Assembly: GCA_026874595.1 (NCBI GenBank)
Contig: CM049314.1
Coordinates: 58,084,300-58,148,299, forward strand
Reading direction: 5' to 3'
Length of the DNA: 64,000 nucleotides
Source of the DNA: Sipunculus nudus
Taxonomy: Eukaryota > Annelida > Sipuncula > Golfingiida > Sipunculidae
Position 1 is the first letter of the stretch; each line of letters begins with the position of its first letter. Of this stretch, positions 1-12,203 are shown in pieces. Both the position numbers and the translations under genes were made by a program. Below the pieces are notes generated by a model, which was given only the letters and a program-made list of their open reading frames with translations, did not search any database and was not told where the DNA came from.

Positions 1-486
1 CCGTGACAGCCCTGATTACTGGGGTGTTGACTTTCTTGCACCAGGTAGTTGTGTCACATCGGCCAAAGCAGGCTCAGAACACTTTATAAACGGAAGTGGA
101 ACAGTTGCTGCAGCTGCTTGGGTGTGCGGTATCTTAGTCCACATCATGCTACAGGCTAGATGCATTGGTGAGAATCTCATTCTGTCTCATAACCCGTCGT
201 GTCATCTAATCAGTCGAATGATTTAATTATTTCAATGCAGTTTACTAATATCTGGATCAGAAATACTATTTATATGACGTTTCTAATTGTAGCCGAAAAG
301 CATACAATTCCTGTGGAGTACACGACATGGGTGATGCACAATGTTCTCCAAGCTATGACAAAAGAAAAGGTTCGAGTTCCAGGTAATGGGCATGGGTCAC
401 TTAAGCCCGAAATAATTCTTTTATGTGAAAGTGGATTAAAATCGATTTTAAAAGCGGCATCCATTGTAAGCTCTAATAGACTTTAA
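1..486 (+). CDS. Catalytically dead subtilase-like (S8-fold) protein, last two exons
   Basis: The gene enters from outside the window. Exon <2-167 reads RDSPDYWGVDFLAPG, the subtilase 'VDxxAPG' strand, followed by the helix that normally carries the catalytic serine. Here that site reads GSGTVAAAAWVCG: where active enzymes have GTSMA-P, the serine is valine and the proline is gone. Intron 168-292 starts GTGAGA and ends TAG. Its phase is 1, and G plus CC makes Ala, so the frame runs into exon 293-486 (TTWVMHNVLQAM..., stop 484-486). The same two exons, with the same donor position, recur at 25 kb. The conserved C-terminal exon is not a part of the S8 fold that I recognise. The protein probably kept only a binding or scaffold role. 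The S8 assignment rests on motif order; the Asp and His sites of this copy lie outside the window. Confidence 0.68.
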
Positions 487-534
487 TCATGCTTGTGTCG
501 AAACCCGTTGTTGCATAAATATTGGAGAATGGAA

Positions 535-540
535 AATAAA
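535..540 (+). promoter_or_regulatory. Polyadenylation signal AATAAA
   Basis: A canonical AATAAA lies 49 bases after the stop of the subtilase-like gene. A second AATAAA occurs near 850-855. Either could end the transcript. Confidence 0.45.
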
Positions 541-907
541 GAGACAACGTAAAACGTATGCTACTTCAATATATGACAGTATTTACTTCAAACATGTATC
601 CATATCGGTGATATCAATATTGATAAAGATAATATGTTCGAGGTATTTCATTTTCAACGACTGCTCCTTAATATGCTAAATAATGTTACTATCTTTCTAC
701 TTAAGGATGATTCAGTTCTGCACCCTGCTGTTGATATTTTAGACATTTTCAATATATATCACGACACTGAATAATTGTTCTTGCTTTAGTGATTATCATG
801 TAGCATTGACAACGAATCAAGGCACGCAGGGAATGTTGTTTGTATATTCAATAAAATCAGTAAAAAAATATATTGCAGTAAAACCTGATGCTTGTTTTTG
901 GGTGTTC
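541..907. other. Convergent intergenic spacer
   Basis: AT-rich sequence between the 3' ends of the S8-like gene (+) and the Ig receptor (-). It probably holds both 3' untranslated regions. Nothing else was recognised. Confidence 0.5.
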
Positions 908-3900
908 TCAAACGTTCGATGACTGGAAGCATGTCGTTTTTGGTACATCATAGCCCTTCGATTTGTCCAGATTTAAGAGTTTCCTTGCTAAAGCAATGTT
1001 TCTGTGCTCTCTTGATACATGGCATCTGGGTTGTTCATAATTATCTATAACCTCTTCAACAGCCCCATTCTGAATGAAATCATAATCATCAGTTTGTTCA
1101 ACTTCTGCATATTCATCTGCTGTGACATCTGCTTGGCCAGTCTCTGTGTTATAAGCGATGCCTGTAATATAAATGCCTTTATTGAAAGCATGCATTCCAC
1201 CTAACATAATTGGCTGGTGCTATCATTTTGAAAAAAAAGAAGACAAGGAAAAATTCTTTGGCCTTTCAATTTGAAACTAGAATGCGATGCGTAAGTAAGG
1301 CGGAGAATGCAGATATTTCCGTACTGAAATGAAGAACATACATTTAAATGTATGTCTAAGACATTGATTTTTACGTACTTCCAAATTTCGTCCAGAATAG
1401 AAGCATGAAATTAATGGAGAAAAAAACATGACGACTCGTGTATGGCTAGTGTCACAAAAGAACACACCAAGGAAAGAAATATAGACTTGTCCGATATTTG
1501 GAATTAATTTTAGGTTTAACTATAGTAGTCCAACGTAAATAATATTATTATCATCTGTACGTACGTGTACGACAGGTAAACTTTCGAATTTTTAGCAGGG
1601 AAATTATGATAGCCATTCCACCTATACATGAAGCCCCGACGACCACGGGAAGTATCCATGGTTTGTCATTTCCCGAACGATCTGGAAAACAAACAGAATA
1701 TACCTTATTACCCCCCCCCCCCCCCTTAAACACGAATAGTTCAAAATTACGATGAAAAGTATTGACATTGTTTGCCAGTATACATGTAAATAAATCATTC
1801 TCTAAAATGTCTCATGCTCGGTTTATTAACGCAAGCTCATTTGAAAGCAGGTTTTCATAATCGGTCCCAGTGGAACAGAGAAAAAGTTTGGGATGCTTGC
1901 CCTTTCCCTGAACCAACAGATATTCCTTGTTGCTTTCACGGCGGCGGTTGCCTTCTTCAACAAAGCATTGATATACTCCAGAATCTGAGATTCTGACGTT
2001 AGTGAGCCTCCAAGAAAAGGCTGTTGCATAAGTAAGTTTTTCTGTGCGCATAATGGCGCCATCTCTGATCCATCCTACACCGAGGGAAGTTCCTTCATGG
2101 CCTTGGGCAGAGCAGTGCAGAATGATGGTATCACCCTGTATTACTGGATTAGGACGGATAGTCAGCGTTGGTCCAGTTGCTTTAAGGAAAAATAAGAATT
2201 AATATTGTGATATGCTATTTAATATAAGACTCCGCTTTCCATGAACAATAAGGAACAACATGATGAACCCTTCCGTTTCGCAGCACATGCAGTAGTTATT
2301 TTTGGAAAATGATAAAACGGGGTTTTCCCCTTTGATTAAATCTGTATGGTTCGGCTTGGGGTGGCGTGTTCGTTATTGCGTTAAAAAATCTAGCTCCAAA
2401 GGACAGTAGCTCCAAATGTATTTAAATATTCACCGTTAACGTTGATTAGAATACTTCAACTTGTCTATAAACAACTGGTTTCTGAGACAGATGTGTATAA
2501 TGCGCATGTTAAATATGACTTTGTTACGGAACCTAATAACAACAGATCACGTAATCGTGACGAGCATAAATATTGTTACGGAGATAAAAAATCAGATTCC
2601 GTAACACTAGGCCGCATGAAATGTCTAGGGGAATGAATAAAAAAGTCAGTGTTTTTTGTTGATAAATAATAATAATTTATTCTAAGAACAATCCTAACAT
2701 TACAATACACTAAATCAATACAATTATGCAGTATAACAATAATAAAAATGTACATCTCCAGAGTGTCCGGATCCTAGGCCTTTATTTCTGGATACCACCA
2801 CTGTTATAGCACAACAAGAGTCTTTAAACACAAATAATCCACGTAAACAGTTCAAATAAATCTTCTCAGAGAATAGTCCGATATAATTTCGAAAACAATC
2901 TATTGTAATCCAAAAGTGAAGTTCTGGTAATAATCCCAAAGGCAAACTGGAGACAATCCGTATAAAATCTGTTACAAAGTCCGTAGAATATCTGTAAGTT
3001 CTGCAATCATCTGAACAGGCCACAAAAACTGACGAGAGATTCACATTTCACACGTTGGTATTTTCCTCTCTGCCGGCTCTAAACACAGACCCTATTTATA
3101 GCTTTTTCACCCAAAGCCCAGAAACTTCCATATTCACGAACATTCAAAACACAACAATACACATGCGCTCATAGCGCACGAACAGACCCGAAATTTCTAG
3201 ACTACACCGAAACGCTGTCTTTACACTCCGCGAGAGTTCATTAAGTCCGGTTCCCATAGCAGCGCACAGGGTTTGCGCTTAACACGAACCAGAATGCCTA
3301 GCACATGCCAAGTTATGTAATATCCCGCGCATAACAAACAGATACATGTAACAACGTATATTAACATTTGCTATCTTTCCAGAATTGAAATGATATTACA
3401 AGATTCTAGTGTTACTTAGACTTGATATTTCTTAGATATGAGAATAAAATAATACTACCATGTAGCCACGCTGTCAGATTTCTCGATGTAGCGGTTTTCG
3501 TGGTTGGCTCTATAATGATGAACACGACAGTCTTGAATACTTAGGTAATATATATAAGAAAGCAATGATTAACGTCAGACGATCAACGTCCGGGCGGTCA
3601 ATAAAATAAAATCAATTCTGTAAAGTTCTAACTTTTGAATTTGTCAATGATTTGATGTATGCCTATGTTTGTTTACTAACCCCTAACATTGAATAATAAG
3701 CAAAAACGTGACATTACAAGGACTCCACTCTGTCTGCCTGTCAATCAAAATCAACGATTCCAATAAATTGTACTAATCTAGAAAGGGGTTTTCAACCTTA
3801 TTATAAACCAGAAGAAGATAGGAAATAGTCTAAAAACTTGTTTAAAGTGTATAATGTGTTTCAAATATCTTCACAAATTTATGTAAACAAACTGTGATAT

Positions 3901-5108
3901 CATCTAAGTATTTTCCCATGAATCAATGTAAACCCGCGTGAAATATCGAAATAAAATACTTACCAAATAAAACGACGCGGAAGCGCCTGATATCACTAAC
4001 ACTGTTTGATCTCAATCGATCTATTCGACATGTGTAGTCACCTAAATCCGATTCTGTAAAATTACGTATCTCCAGTGTTCCATGCCGTGTTATCCTACAT
4101 CTCTCTTGGCAATATTCATGTGGGATAAAAGTATTTGTTAAAAGCATTCTGGTGGCAATTACTTTAAATTTGCCATTTTTATTCTTTTTCCAAAACTTAA
4201 CAGACAAATCACCAGATGAGCGATCTGCAGGGCATGGTAGTTTAAGGCTTCCCTGCAGCTGTGCTTCATATTCTGTGACGTTCCGGCTCAGTGACAGCTG
4301 TAAAGCTAAAATTAAAAATATCTTGCATTGACGTACGATTCCCCACAAATTATTTCATGAAACAAGGAAAAATCATTTAATTACCGTGGGATTGTCAAGT
4401 TTTAAGTGTAAGAAAGAAACGTTTAACCATAGTGAAATCTCGCTTGATGACCTCAACGCTATTACGATTACCCCGCTAAGAAGACCACCTTTTATTGGTT
4501 CCGGCCTAAAATAAGTTATCATAAAAGCCTCTCGCTGAGACGACCATTGCGCTTAATCGACTTTTGCTGCTTCCGTAGAGGGTCGTGTTAGTGAGATTTC
4601 ACTGTATCAACTGTTGAATTACAAATGAACCACAATAATATAATTGTGTTTTGACACTAACAACCCTATATGCCAACACAGCAGTTTTCTCTATCAGATG
4701 ATATTTTGACAGTATTTCACCTTTCACTGAAATAACAATTTTCACTGTGTTCAGTGCACTCTGTCCTGCAACATATTAAACCAGTAGTTGAATCCGATAA
4801 TTATTGTTTTACTTGAAGACATAAATAGAGATAAATTTGCATCTTAAAATGAATTAACATAAACGTAAGTTTTAACCATATGGCGTTTTAAGAGTTTAAC
4901 GCATAGGTCACCCTGACACCTACATGATCCTATATACATGACTGCGTCATGTAAGTTACAAAAAAATAAGAGGATATTTAAGAAAAGAAATACTACTGTA
5001 ATACATAAAAAAGGGCTGGGAATCAAAATAATAGATTCTATAGAATATTTTTCACTTACAATGAGCAAAGACAAAACAAAAGAATAAAACCACTGCTGTC
5101 CTGGCCAT
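908..5108 (-). CDS. Two-Ig-domain transmembrane receptor with tyrosine-rich tail
   Basis: Proposed exons, 5' to 3'. Signal exon 5108-5060 (MARTAVVLFFCFVFAH, donor GTAAGTG, phase 1). Ig1 exon 4305-3964, phase 1 at both ends, donor GTAAGTA; it has LPC, FWKK and DLGDYTC plus an extra EYCQERC cysteine pair. Ig2 exon 2179-1907, phase 1 in, with LHC, GWIRDG and DSGVYQC. Stalk/membrane exon 1681-1582, acceptor TTTTCCAG, phase 1 in and 2 out, with a hydrophobic run PVVVGASCIGGMAIIISLL then KIRK. A tentative small exon 1323-1278 (phase 2 to 0). Tail exon 1219-908 with stop TGA. The tail carries DEYAEV, DDYDFI and DNYEQP, acidic tyrosine sites but not strict ITIMs. The regular phase-1 joints are typical of Ig receptors. 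The weak points are the Ig2 donor, which shows GA rather than GT, and the link from membrane exon to tail. Probably a type I surface receptor or adhesion molecule; ligand unknown. Confidence 0.7.
2180..3963. other. Long intron of the Ig receptor
   Basis: Intron between Ig1 and Ig2. Around 2522-2606 it holds short inverted copies of TGTTACGGA / TCCGTAACA, perhaps the edge of an old element. A 106-codon open frame on the minus strand (3044-2724) has no recognisable motif and is taken as chance. Confidence 0.4.
4428..4606. mobile_element. Short TIR element (MITE), CAGTGAAATC family, copy 1
   Basis: A 179-bp unit in the first intron of the Ig receptor. The left end is CATAGTGAAATCTCGCTTGA; the right end reversed is TACAGTGAAATCTCACTAAC. 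The ends fit a TA-bounded mariner-type MITE. There is no coding capacity. Related copies lie at 9796-9948 and 38262-38350. Confidence 0.6.
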
Positions 5109-5493
5109 CGTTCTGACCAGGGAATGCTTCGCATTTGATTGACAGTCCTCGAAGGTTTGTGGATGGCAGTTCGCTGGTTCATGGGGCCGCGTGGTGATCC
5201 TGAGAGATGGTTTATATTACCATTTGACTATTTTGCCTTCAATGGTTCTATTCAAGTTTGAGACATACGATAAAATATATGATAACTGCTCCTGCGAGTT
5301 GGACAATTATGGCTGTTGACAGAGTATTACAGAACAGGGAACACGGAAGATTAGAATACCCTGAAGACCGGCATATTTAGCAAAAAAATATATATAATAC
5401 AATAATTAATCTAATTTCCTCCAATAAGCTCTATAATTTGTTTATATTACCAGGAAGTTTTTTTACTATTGACGTTGTATTTATTACACCATA

Positions 5494-5538
<45 letters not shown>

Positions 5539-6067
5539 TCTGTTAGCATTTATACATTCACATATTACAACTCGAGAGGAAAGTGCTTGTTTACTTTTAG
5601 AGAAAGGAAGTTAATGTGTATTCACAAATGTACACTCATATATCTCCACTTTTGCTCGTTCTTCTACTCCGTCTGAAAATATAATATTTCCTTTATTCTT
5701 GTATATAATGGCTTTCTGTTTATTTCTTTTATTTCCCGGAAAGAAAATCCGAGGTTGAATTGTAGTCTTAATCGGAGGGTATCAAGAATGATCGCAGTAT
5801 AAAGGCAACCCTTTTTAAGAGCTTTTTAATAAAATGTTTTTTAATAAAAAAAGCATTTGCTTCTCGGGAATACGGATATCATGTTTCTTATGCTCCTTAG
5901 ATACATTGCTCAGTCACGAAATATGTTTTTCAGGTTTTATCAAAAAAAGATATAAGGTACAATTATGTTATTATTTTCGCCTTTATATTTTTTTATTTCT
6001 ATATAAATTTTACCTCTGTGTCCATTCCCATACCCATTAAAACTAGCCAAACCCCAAACGTTCAACA
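5109..6067. other. Upstream region of the Ig receptor, with a (TA)n run at 5497-5535
   Basis: This should include the 5' untranslated region and promoter of the Ig receptor. No convincing TATA box or initiator was identified by eye. A 39-bp (TA)n microsatellite lies at 5497-5535. The rest is AT-rich with no recognised gene. Confidence 0.4.
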
Positions 6068-6600
6068 CCTTTTTACGAGTATTGTGTCGTACATGACTTA
6101 AATAGGCCGAGCACAGAGCGGACAATCGAATTAGATCGGACTTTGTCCGTTTCCACTGTTTCCCCTGGCAGTCCGATCTTTCCGATCTTATCTGGTACTC
6201 TTAATGGTGCTTTCCAGCATAAAATAAAAAAAAAGATGTATTGAACAAAACCGAAACAAACGGAAGCATGTCAATGTAGTACAAGTTGCTATTTGATTTA
6301 ACGGCATAAAGGCTAGGGAATCATTACTGCACCAGTCCATGACATAGTGGAATGATATCATAAGATTAGTTTTCTGACTTGCATATGAATACATTTGTAA
6401 GGAAGTGCTTTCTTCGTCTAGAAACAGTCCTTAAATATATAAAAAAACATAATGACAGGTTCGCTCTAGTCCGTTAATTGCAGCAAACAGAGCAACGCAC
6501 AGAATTCAAGTCCGATCAAATCTCGTTTTGTCTCGTCCGCACTGGGTGAGGCCTATCCTATATCAGCATGAATGTTGTGTCGTAAATACTCTTCTTTTTC
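6068..6600. mobile_element. Candidate TIR element with long imperfect arms
   Basis: The left arm contains ACGAGTATTGTGTCGT, then ATAGGCC, GCGGACAATC and GATCGGACTT. The right arm, read in reverse, gives GAGTATTTACGACACAA, ATAGGCC, GCGGACGAGA and GATCGGACTT in the same order. The arms are about 100 bp and diverged. No target duplication or coding region was seen; the edges are approximate. Confidence 0.45.
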
Positions 6601-6840
6601 GAGTGGTTTGAAATAAACGTTGAAAGAGTGCGTTGCTATAAATAAAACAATAAAAACACCCTGCTCCAACATAAGACGTTCATATGTCACAACACTGAGC
6701 ACAAACTTTGGAGTGAGTGCAAATACACAAAGTCCGTTTGGATGACTGCCAGTTGTTATGCAACTCAGGACCACAGTTGTTGAGGGAAGCCTGAGTAGTC
6801 TATTGATTGGAAATATATATGTAACGCTTTTGACCCATCG
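6601..6840. other. Unassigned spacer
   Basis: AT-rich; nothing recognised. Confidence 0.3.
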
Positions 6841-7257
6841 GCTTCTGTAGCTCAGGGGTAGAGCACAGGACTCAAAGCCAGTAGGTCAAGAGTTCAGATC
6901 TCAGCTGAGGTGCGGTGAGAGTTTCACGGTCGGTCCCCATCCAGGGTGAGCGCTCTGCAGGCTTAAAAGGAATGCTGTGCTCCACAGCTGTGTATCACTC
7001 ACATACGAGTGCGTCTTTGTGGGGTTCCTAGGTGTTATGACCAAGCAATGGGGATGATTACACGCCAAGGACCCGCAGGTAGTAGACACCAGGTCTGGAT
7101 GGCACCAGGATACAAACAAATTATGATAGGAAGCGAGTGGTACCGCCCTGTCACGTAGTCCCAAAATGAAATAAAACTCTGCATATGTACATACACAGTT
7201 TAAGAATTAGATAAAAGGGCATAAAATGGGAACGTTCACCTCTACAAAAAAATCTTT
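6841..7257 (+). mobile_element. tRNA-derived SINE, copy 1
   Basis: The head is tRNA-like: TAGCTCAGGGGTAGAGCA matches the RNA polymerase III A box, and GAGTTCAGATCTC resembles a B box about 35 bp later. A conserved body follows (TTTCACGGTCGGTCCC, GCTCTGCAGGC, ACCGCCCTGTCACGTAGTC). The same head and body occur at 17132-17519, which makes a dispersed SINE family much more likely than a real tRNA gene. No 3' partner LINE is visible. Confidence 0.72.
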
Positions 7258-8377
7258 AAAGAATTCGTTTGACACGTTTACAACATCTGCCTCGTGTGTA
7301 AACGGATATTTACTTTAGTGTTTGTCATGTTTCCGACCACAGTTTGCAGATGGCACTGTAGCACTGAGATGTTCTACTAAGTTGGCAGGACTGTTCCCCC
7401 CGCATGACCTGACTTTGTTTCGATTTTTCCGTTGCAGTGAAGAATCTAATGCTTTAGGACCGCTTAAAGTATACATTTTCTGAAGGCTAATAAGATTTTC
7501 TACAGTTTGATTAATATAAACTTTGTTTTGGAGTAACATGTTTGAATTTAAAAGCGTTTTAATTTAATTCAAATATTAAAAAAAAAACAGTTTATCCAGC
7601 ACATCTAAAGCATATACATATTATATATTTTATATTAATCGAAATTTAGATGAAAGTCCCCAGGCTTTTTTTAGTTAAGTTTAAAAATTTCCATTTACAG
7701 AGAACTAGTTTTAACCTCTGCAAATCATTTCAATTTTGACATTTTCCTAAATAAAATTCTTCCAATTAAGTTTAGGCGTAACAATAAAAAAAAACGCTTT
7801 TTATTTGACATATTAACAACGATAAGTAATTACTTAGGGATAACGCTCTTTATAAAGTTGAGGTGTTCAGGTGAATCGATGTTTTGAGAAAATGGCCAAA
7901 TACTACATTTGAAGAGATCATTTGGTCTACAGACGTAACTCAGCACAGCTAAATGTTGACAGTCACAAACATTTGGCAAAACGGTAGTTTTTATGAAACC
8001 ATGCCATACTTTCATGGATAAGTTGCCTATTTTTATTTAAAAATGACTTAAAACGATTACAATTTATCAGTTCGCAGAAGCGACCTGTCCGTCAATACAA
8101 TAAATTAATCATCGCCAAGTTTATCCAGGCGCTTCTTTGAAGTGCGGTTTTGTGTCCGCGTCGGCAGAGAGGTTTCGCGTGGGTAAGCGTTCTTTTCATA
8201 CATAACTAGTTCATTAAGGCTTAGCAGATTGCGAAAAATATGTACTTGTGACCCAGGTTCAATATTAATAACAAATACCAGTGTTCAATAGATTGAATGT
8301 AAACAATGCATATAAATTGTGTTGGTTGTGTTTCCTTGTATGTTAATGTTTGTGCAATATTAATGACTTCATGAATA

Positions 8378-8381
<4 letters not shown>
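7258..8381. other. Unassigned AT-rich DNA
   Basis: No recognisable gene or element. A minus-strand open frame at 7539-7315 has no motif or homologue that I recognise. Confidence 0.35.

Positions 8382-8422
<41 letters not shown>
8382..8422. repeat. (TA)n microsatellite
   Basis: 41 bp of uninterrupted alternating T and A. Confidence 0.95.
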
Positions 8423-8425
<3 letters not shown>

Positions 8426-8572
8426 TTAGACCCCTAGATAATAACCCGTCGTTAAAATCAATACAATGGTACATGTAGGGTCGAAATAAAATTATGTGGA
8501 CATGATAATAAAAAAAAAATAAGAATAAATATGTTTGAGAACAAAATGAAATAATCTTTGACATTAGCCCCA

Positions 8573-9054
8573 TTTACACACGTTTTTCTGGAACGCTCTA
8601 CATCGTTTAGCGCGCGCCAAGTCCCCCGAACGCACAAGATTTCGAGGATTTTAAGTCTGGAGCGCGCTACAATTTGACCAGAGGTTTGAGTCGGTTCTAC
8701 ATTCTAGTTCGCGCCAGACGCAGGCGCAGTCTGGCGCGGCCTACATTCGTGCTTTGAACGTGTATAAACAGAAGTGGAGCGCGCTTTCTATATAGCGCGC
8801 TCAAGCAAGACAAGGCAGTCTTGTGACTAGGATTTACCCATGCGCGCAAGGGGGAATCCGATCTAGGCCGCGCTAGATTGCAGTATTTATCTGCGTGTAA
8901 ACATAATGCAGATTCTAAGCCGGGCCAAATGCAATGCGGCCTAACTTGACAAGGTAGGGCTTGGTCCGGCACAGTTTGAACGCAAGTTAAAATGTAACCC
9001 GCTCCACAATTTCTGGACCGGTCTAGCGCGCGCCACATTTTTTTCAGTGTAAAT
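8573..9054. mobile_element. GC-rich TIR element with GCGCGC boxes
   Basis: About 480 bp, bounded by ATTTACAC on the left and GTGTAAAT on the right, an exact 8-bp inverted pair. The interior is far richer in G+C than its surroundings and repeats AGCGCGC-type boxes at about 8609, 8661, 8777, 8796, 8842, 8866 and 9023, in both orientations. The minus-strand open frame through it (9086-8697) follows from low stop-codon density in GC-rich DNA and is not considered a gene. Confidence 0.55.
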
Positions 9055-9327
9055 AGGCCTATTGTCAACATTTTATTATGGTACATTGACGGCCTTGGAC
9101 TGAAGGCTTAACAGCTGCATGACCGCGAGAAACAATATACACTTCAGTGAACACGATGTTGTCACCTGATCTAAACAAAGACACCTGTCGCTATGTGCCC
9201 GTTTTTGGCACATTTTGTCTGCGATAATTTTAACAATAGCATGTAGAGTAAAATGAGTTTTTTTCCGACAACTGACATATGTTATATATCCTCTTGGTCT
9301 CATAACTTCACTAAACACCCAATAGTT

Positions 9328-9428
9328 AGGCCCGCCTTACTGGGCTCGTCTATCTGGGAAACTTCCAGCTTGGCTCGTCTTACTGGAAATCGTCCAGCTA
9401 CACTTGTCTTTCTGAGAATCGTTCAGCT
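9328..9428. repeat. Three diverged copies of a ~29-bp unit
   Basis: Successive units begin GGCTCGTCTATCTGG, GGCTCGTCTTACTGG and CACTTGTCTTTCTGA. Each ends in a version of TCCAGCT. Confidence 0.7.
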
Positions 9429-9795
9429 GTAATCCAAAATATTTACTATAAGCTCCTGTTCGCACCAGTAAAGCAGTGAGCAGTCTGTCTATCACGCAAG
9501 AGTTTGGCTCGATCCGTAAATATGTGTAAACAATATATTGTATTTGGATGGTCGCCAGCTGCTTAATAATGAACTCCCATTTTACATATAATTATTTTGC
9601 CTTGCACAATGTACTACTTGTGCAGGACTTAAAGGTATGTCTATGCGTGGGTCTCGGCAAAGTAAATATCACCGCCATTGTAAATAAATACTTATCTCTT
9701 GACAAGGAAGTAAATAGGTAAAGTCTGAAGTAAAATGGAGAACTGGTGTTAACGTGCAAAGCACACGGTTAAAAAAAATCATGGCTGTATGTACC

Positions 9796-9948
9796 TACAG
9801 TGAAATCTGACCACCTGTCCGACCCACCAAAATGGTCATGTTAACGGGGTAATCGTGTTTTAATAATGATTTATATTAATCCGGGGCACAAAAATTGGTC
9901 GTTGCTGGCCGTGACATTTGGCTGGTCGTCAGGCAAGATTTCACGGTA
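9796..9948. mobile_element. MITE, CAGTGAAATC family, copy 2
   Basis: Left end TACAGTGAAATCTGACCACC; right end reversed TATACCGTGAAATCTTGCCT. About 150 bp, TA at both edges, non-coding. Same family as 4428-4606. Confidence 0.6.
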
Positions 9949-11674
9949 TATATACTTATCCACAAAATAATATGCAAGGAGTCGCTTATGGAGTAACTGA
10001 CCAAGTAGTATATTTTGTCCTTTGCACGTCTACATTTGTTTGGTTGGATGACGCACTGCTGGTTACCGGCTCAGTAAACTTTCAAAAGTGACGTATTTTC
10101 AGCAAACATTTATAATATTTAAACAAGATAATTTCTATGATAACAATCTTAAAAATCATCCCACCATTCGAATGCCGTGTTTTTTTGGCTCCATATGTAA
10201 CAGACAGTTTTATATACGAGTATTTGACTGTGTACCCAGTATTGTTGGTATTTTTTTTCTGGTGCATGCATATCAGACGAAAGCATTATTGGCAATGTTA
10301 TTATGTAACACACGTCCGTGCTGGTATGAGAAAGTTTGGCTCGAACCAAGAAGCAAGTGCAAACAAAGGCCGCCGGGATAGCTTAAGTCATTTTGATCTA
10401 TGGACAAATCATGAGTGTTGATATAACCTGGAGCTTTTAAAGGCTGGTAATAAATAGGACGCCTTGTGGACTCTGGACAAATAAACACCCCCTGCTATGA
10501 TTCAACTATCAGGCTTCGTATCTAGTGACAAAAAGTAGTGTTTTCCATGATAACCGATAGGTAGCGCTTTTGTTTTAAAGTTAGTAGAGTTATGCGGTTC
10601 CCGCACACATGTGTATATAAGATTCATGATTGACAAAAATACCGATAAACCTACAGACATAAAAGTGTACATTACCGTGTATATAGGACTGATGTGACTT
10701 TGAACTATAAAACTCAATGTTTGTTTATAGACAGTATGATCGCTCAGTCATTGTGAATCTTATTCCCGAATTCGGCATCAGATGGCAGAACCATTAGGCG
10801 ATAGCCCCAATTCCCCCGGCCCCGTCCACTAGTCAGAAATTCTGGATGATATTACGACGTACCCAGTGTATAGTTTTGTTTATTTGTTTTGCTTATGTAA
10901 GATTATTTTCATTCTGCCTTCAATTTTGAATAATATTTTGAGGAATTATATATTTATATTTTTCTGTGATCAAACCATAATAAAACACAAGACTCACAGC
11001 CCTGGCAATAAAATACACCTCAAGTGTACATCTAAACGAATATGCCTGTCTGTGGAATACTAGTTAGAAATTAAATCGATGGTGTATTATATAGTCATTA
11101 TATGTCGAAGATAGTCCATACGGTAATGCTTTTTACGTTAGCGAGGGTATTCGCATTGTGTACTGTACAGCTGGGCTTCTTTATGAAACCAGATTGTAAT
11201 AACCGACCCAAATTGTAATAACGATCCATATTTGAATAAAATCGGTCCTTATTATAAAATTGACTCATGTCCTAATAAATCTTGTCAATATTGTTAAAAA
11301 ATACCCAGCCCATAGAGTTATAAAATTAGGTGATTAGGGTGATTATATTGCCAATAATGTAATTTAACACAAATACTGAGCTCTTGTGTCATGGCTGTTT
11401 ACTTTAACATACAATAATAAAAATGCATGGTGATACTTTCAGAAGTAAGTAACATGTCGCAGTGTTTATTTTTAAATTTTTCTGTCTGTCCGTCTTACAG
11501 GCCGTTAATAAATACAAAATATTACAAAGAATATGTTTCGAGCGATACATGTTAAGGGCTGGATTGTTCAAAATTGCATGTACACAGATATTGCAAGAGC
11601 AAACAGTTTGGAAGTGAGCATGAGCTTTGACCTTGTGCGTACATTTGTCGGACAAAGGCTTTATGGTTAACTCT

Positions 11675-11677
<3 letters not shown>

Positions 11678-11715
<38 letters not shown>
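11678..11715. repeat. (GA)n microsatellite
   Basis: 38 bp of alternating G and A. The equivalent position in copy B has only TTTTAGAGATC, so it expanded after the duplication. Confidence 0.95.
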
Positions 11716-11717
<2 letters not shown>

Positions 11718-12203
11718 ATATTTCGTTTCACGATCACGAAGTAAATGCCATAACATGATATTATAAATAAGAATATGCTATTAATCAATTCATTTGAAGA
11801 TGATTCTTGAACACTTTCCATGAAATATAAACAAACTTGATTATTTTTGTTGATCATAAATTCAAGGTATGGTGTTTTCATAAGTGATGAAACTGGGAAC
11901 CCGCATGTTCCTGGTGTGCCACAGAGGTTACATATGAAAAGCATTGCATTATTTTGTTGGGTATAGCGAGAAGATCCACCACTTGATTGGACTGTCTTGA
12001 GCAAAAAAAGAAAAAAAAGAAAAAAATGCAACACCTTAAATTTATGTAATATATGTTTACATATATATATATATAACCGGCTTTTCTGAGTACTTTCTAT
12101 GTACAATGAACCAGCATGGCTTTTCATACATCATATATGAAGCGATTTGTTCCCCCTGCTGCATGCAAAGTCGACGTCTCGACACATGTAGTTAGTGAGA
12201 CGT

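Larger units (their letters stand above)
9055..10329. other. Mostly unassigned spacer
   Basis: Apart from the short tandem repeat (9328-9428) and the MITE (9796-9948), nothing was recognised. Confidence 0.35.

Noticed and set aside
2724-3044. 106-codon minus-strand open frame in the Ig intron
   Set aside because: No motif, sits in an intron, and no splice sites frame it in phase with the gene.
6841-6912. Functional tRNA gene
   Set aside because: The A and B boxes are good, but the acceptor and anticodon stems do not pair convincingly and the same unit plus body recurs at 17 kb, so SINE is preferred.
8697-9086. 129-codon minus-strand open frame
   Set aside because: It lies wholly in the GC-rich TIR element; Arg/Ala-rich composition follows from GCGCGC boxes and no domain is visible.
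11552-12127. 191-codon minus-strand open frame
   Set aside because: It crosses a (GA)n run that yields a Ser-Leu repeat, and the collinear copy B region (about 18.2-19.1 kb) shows no matching open frame.
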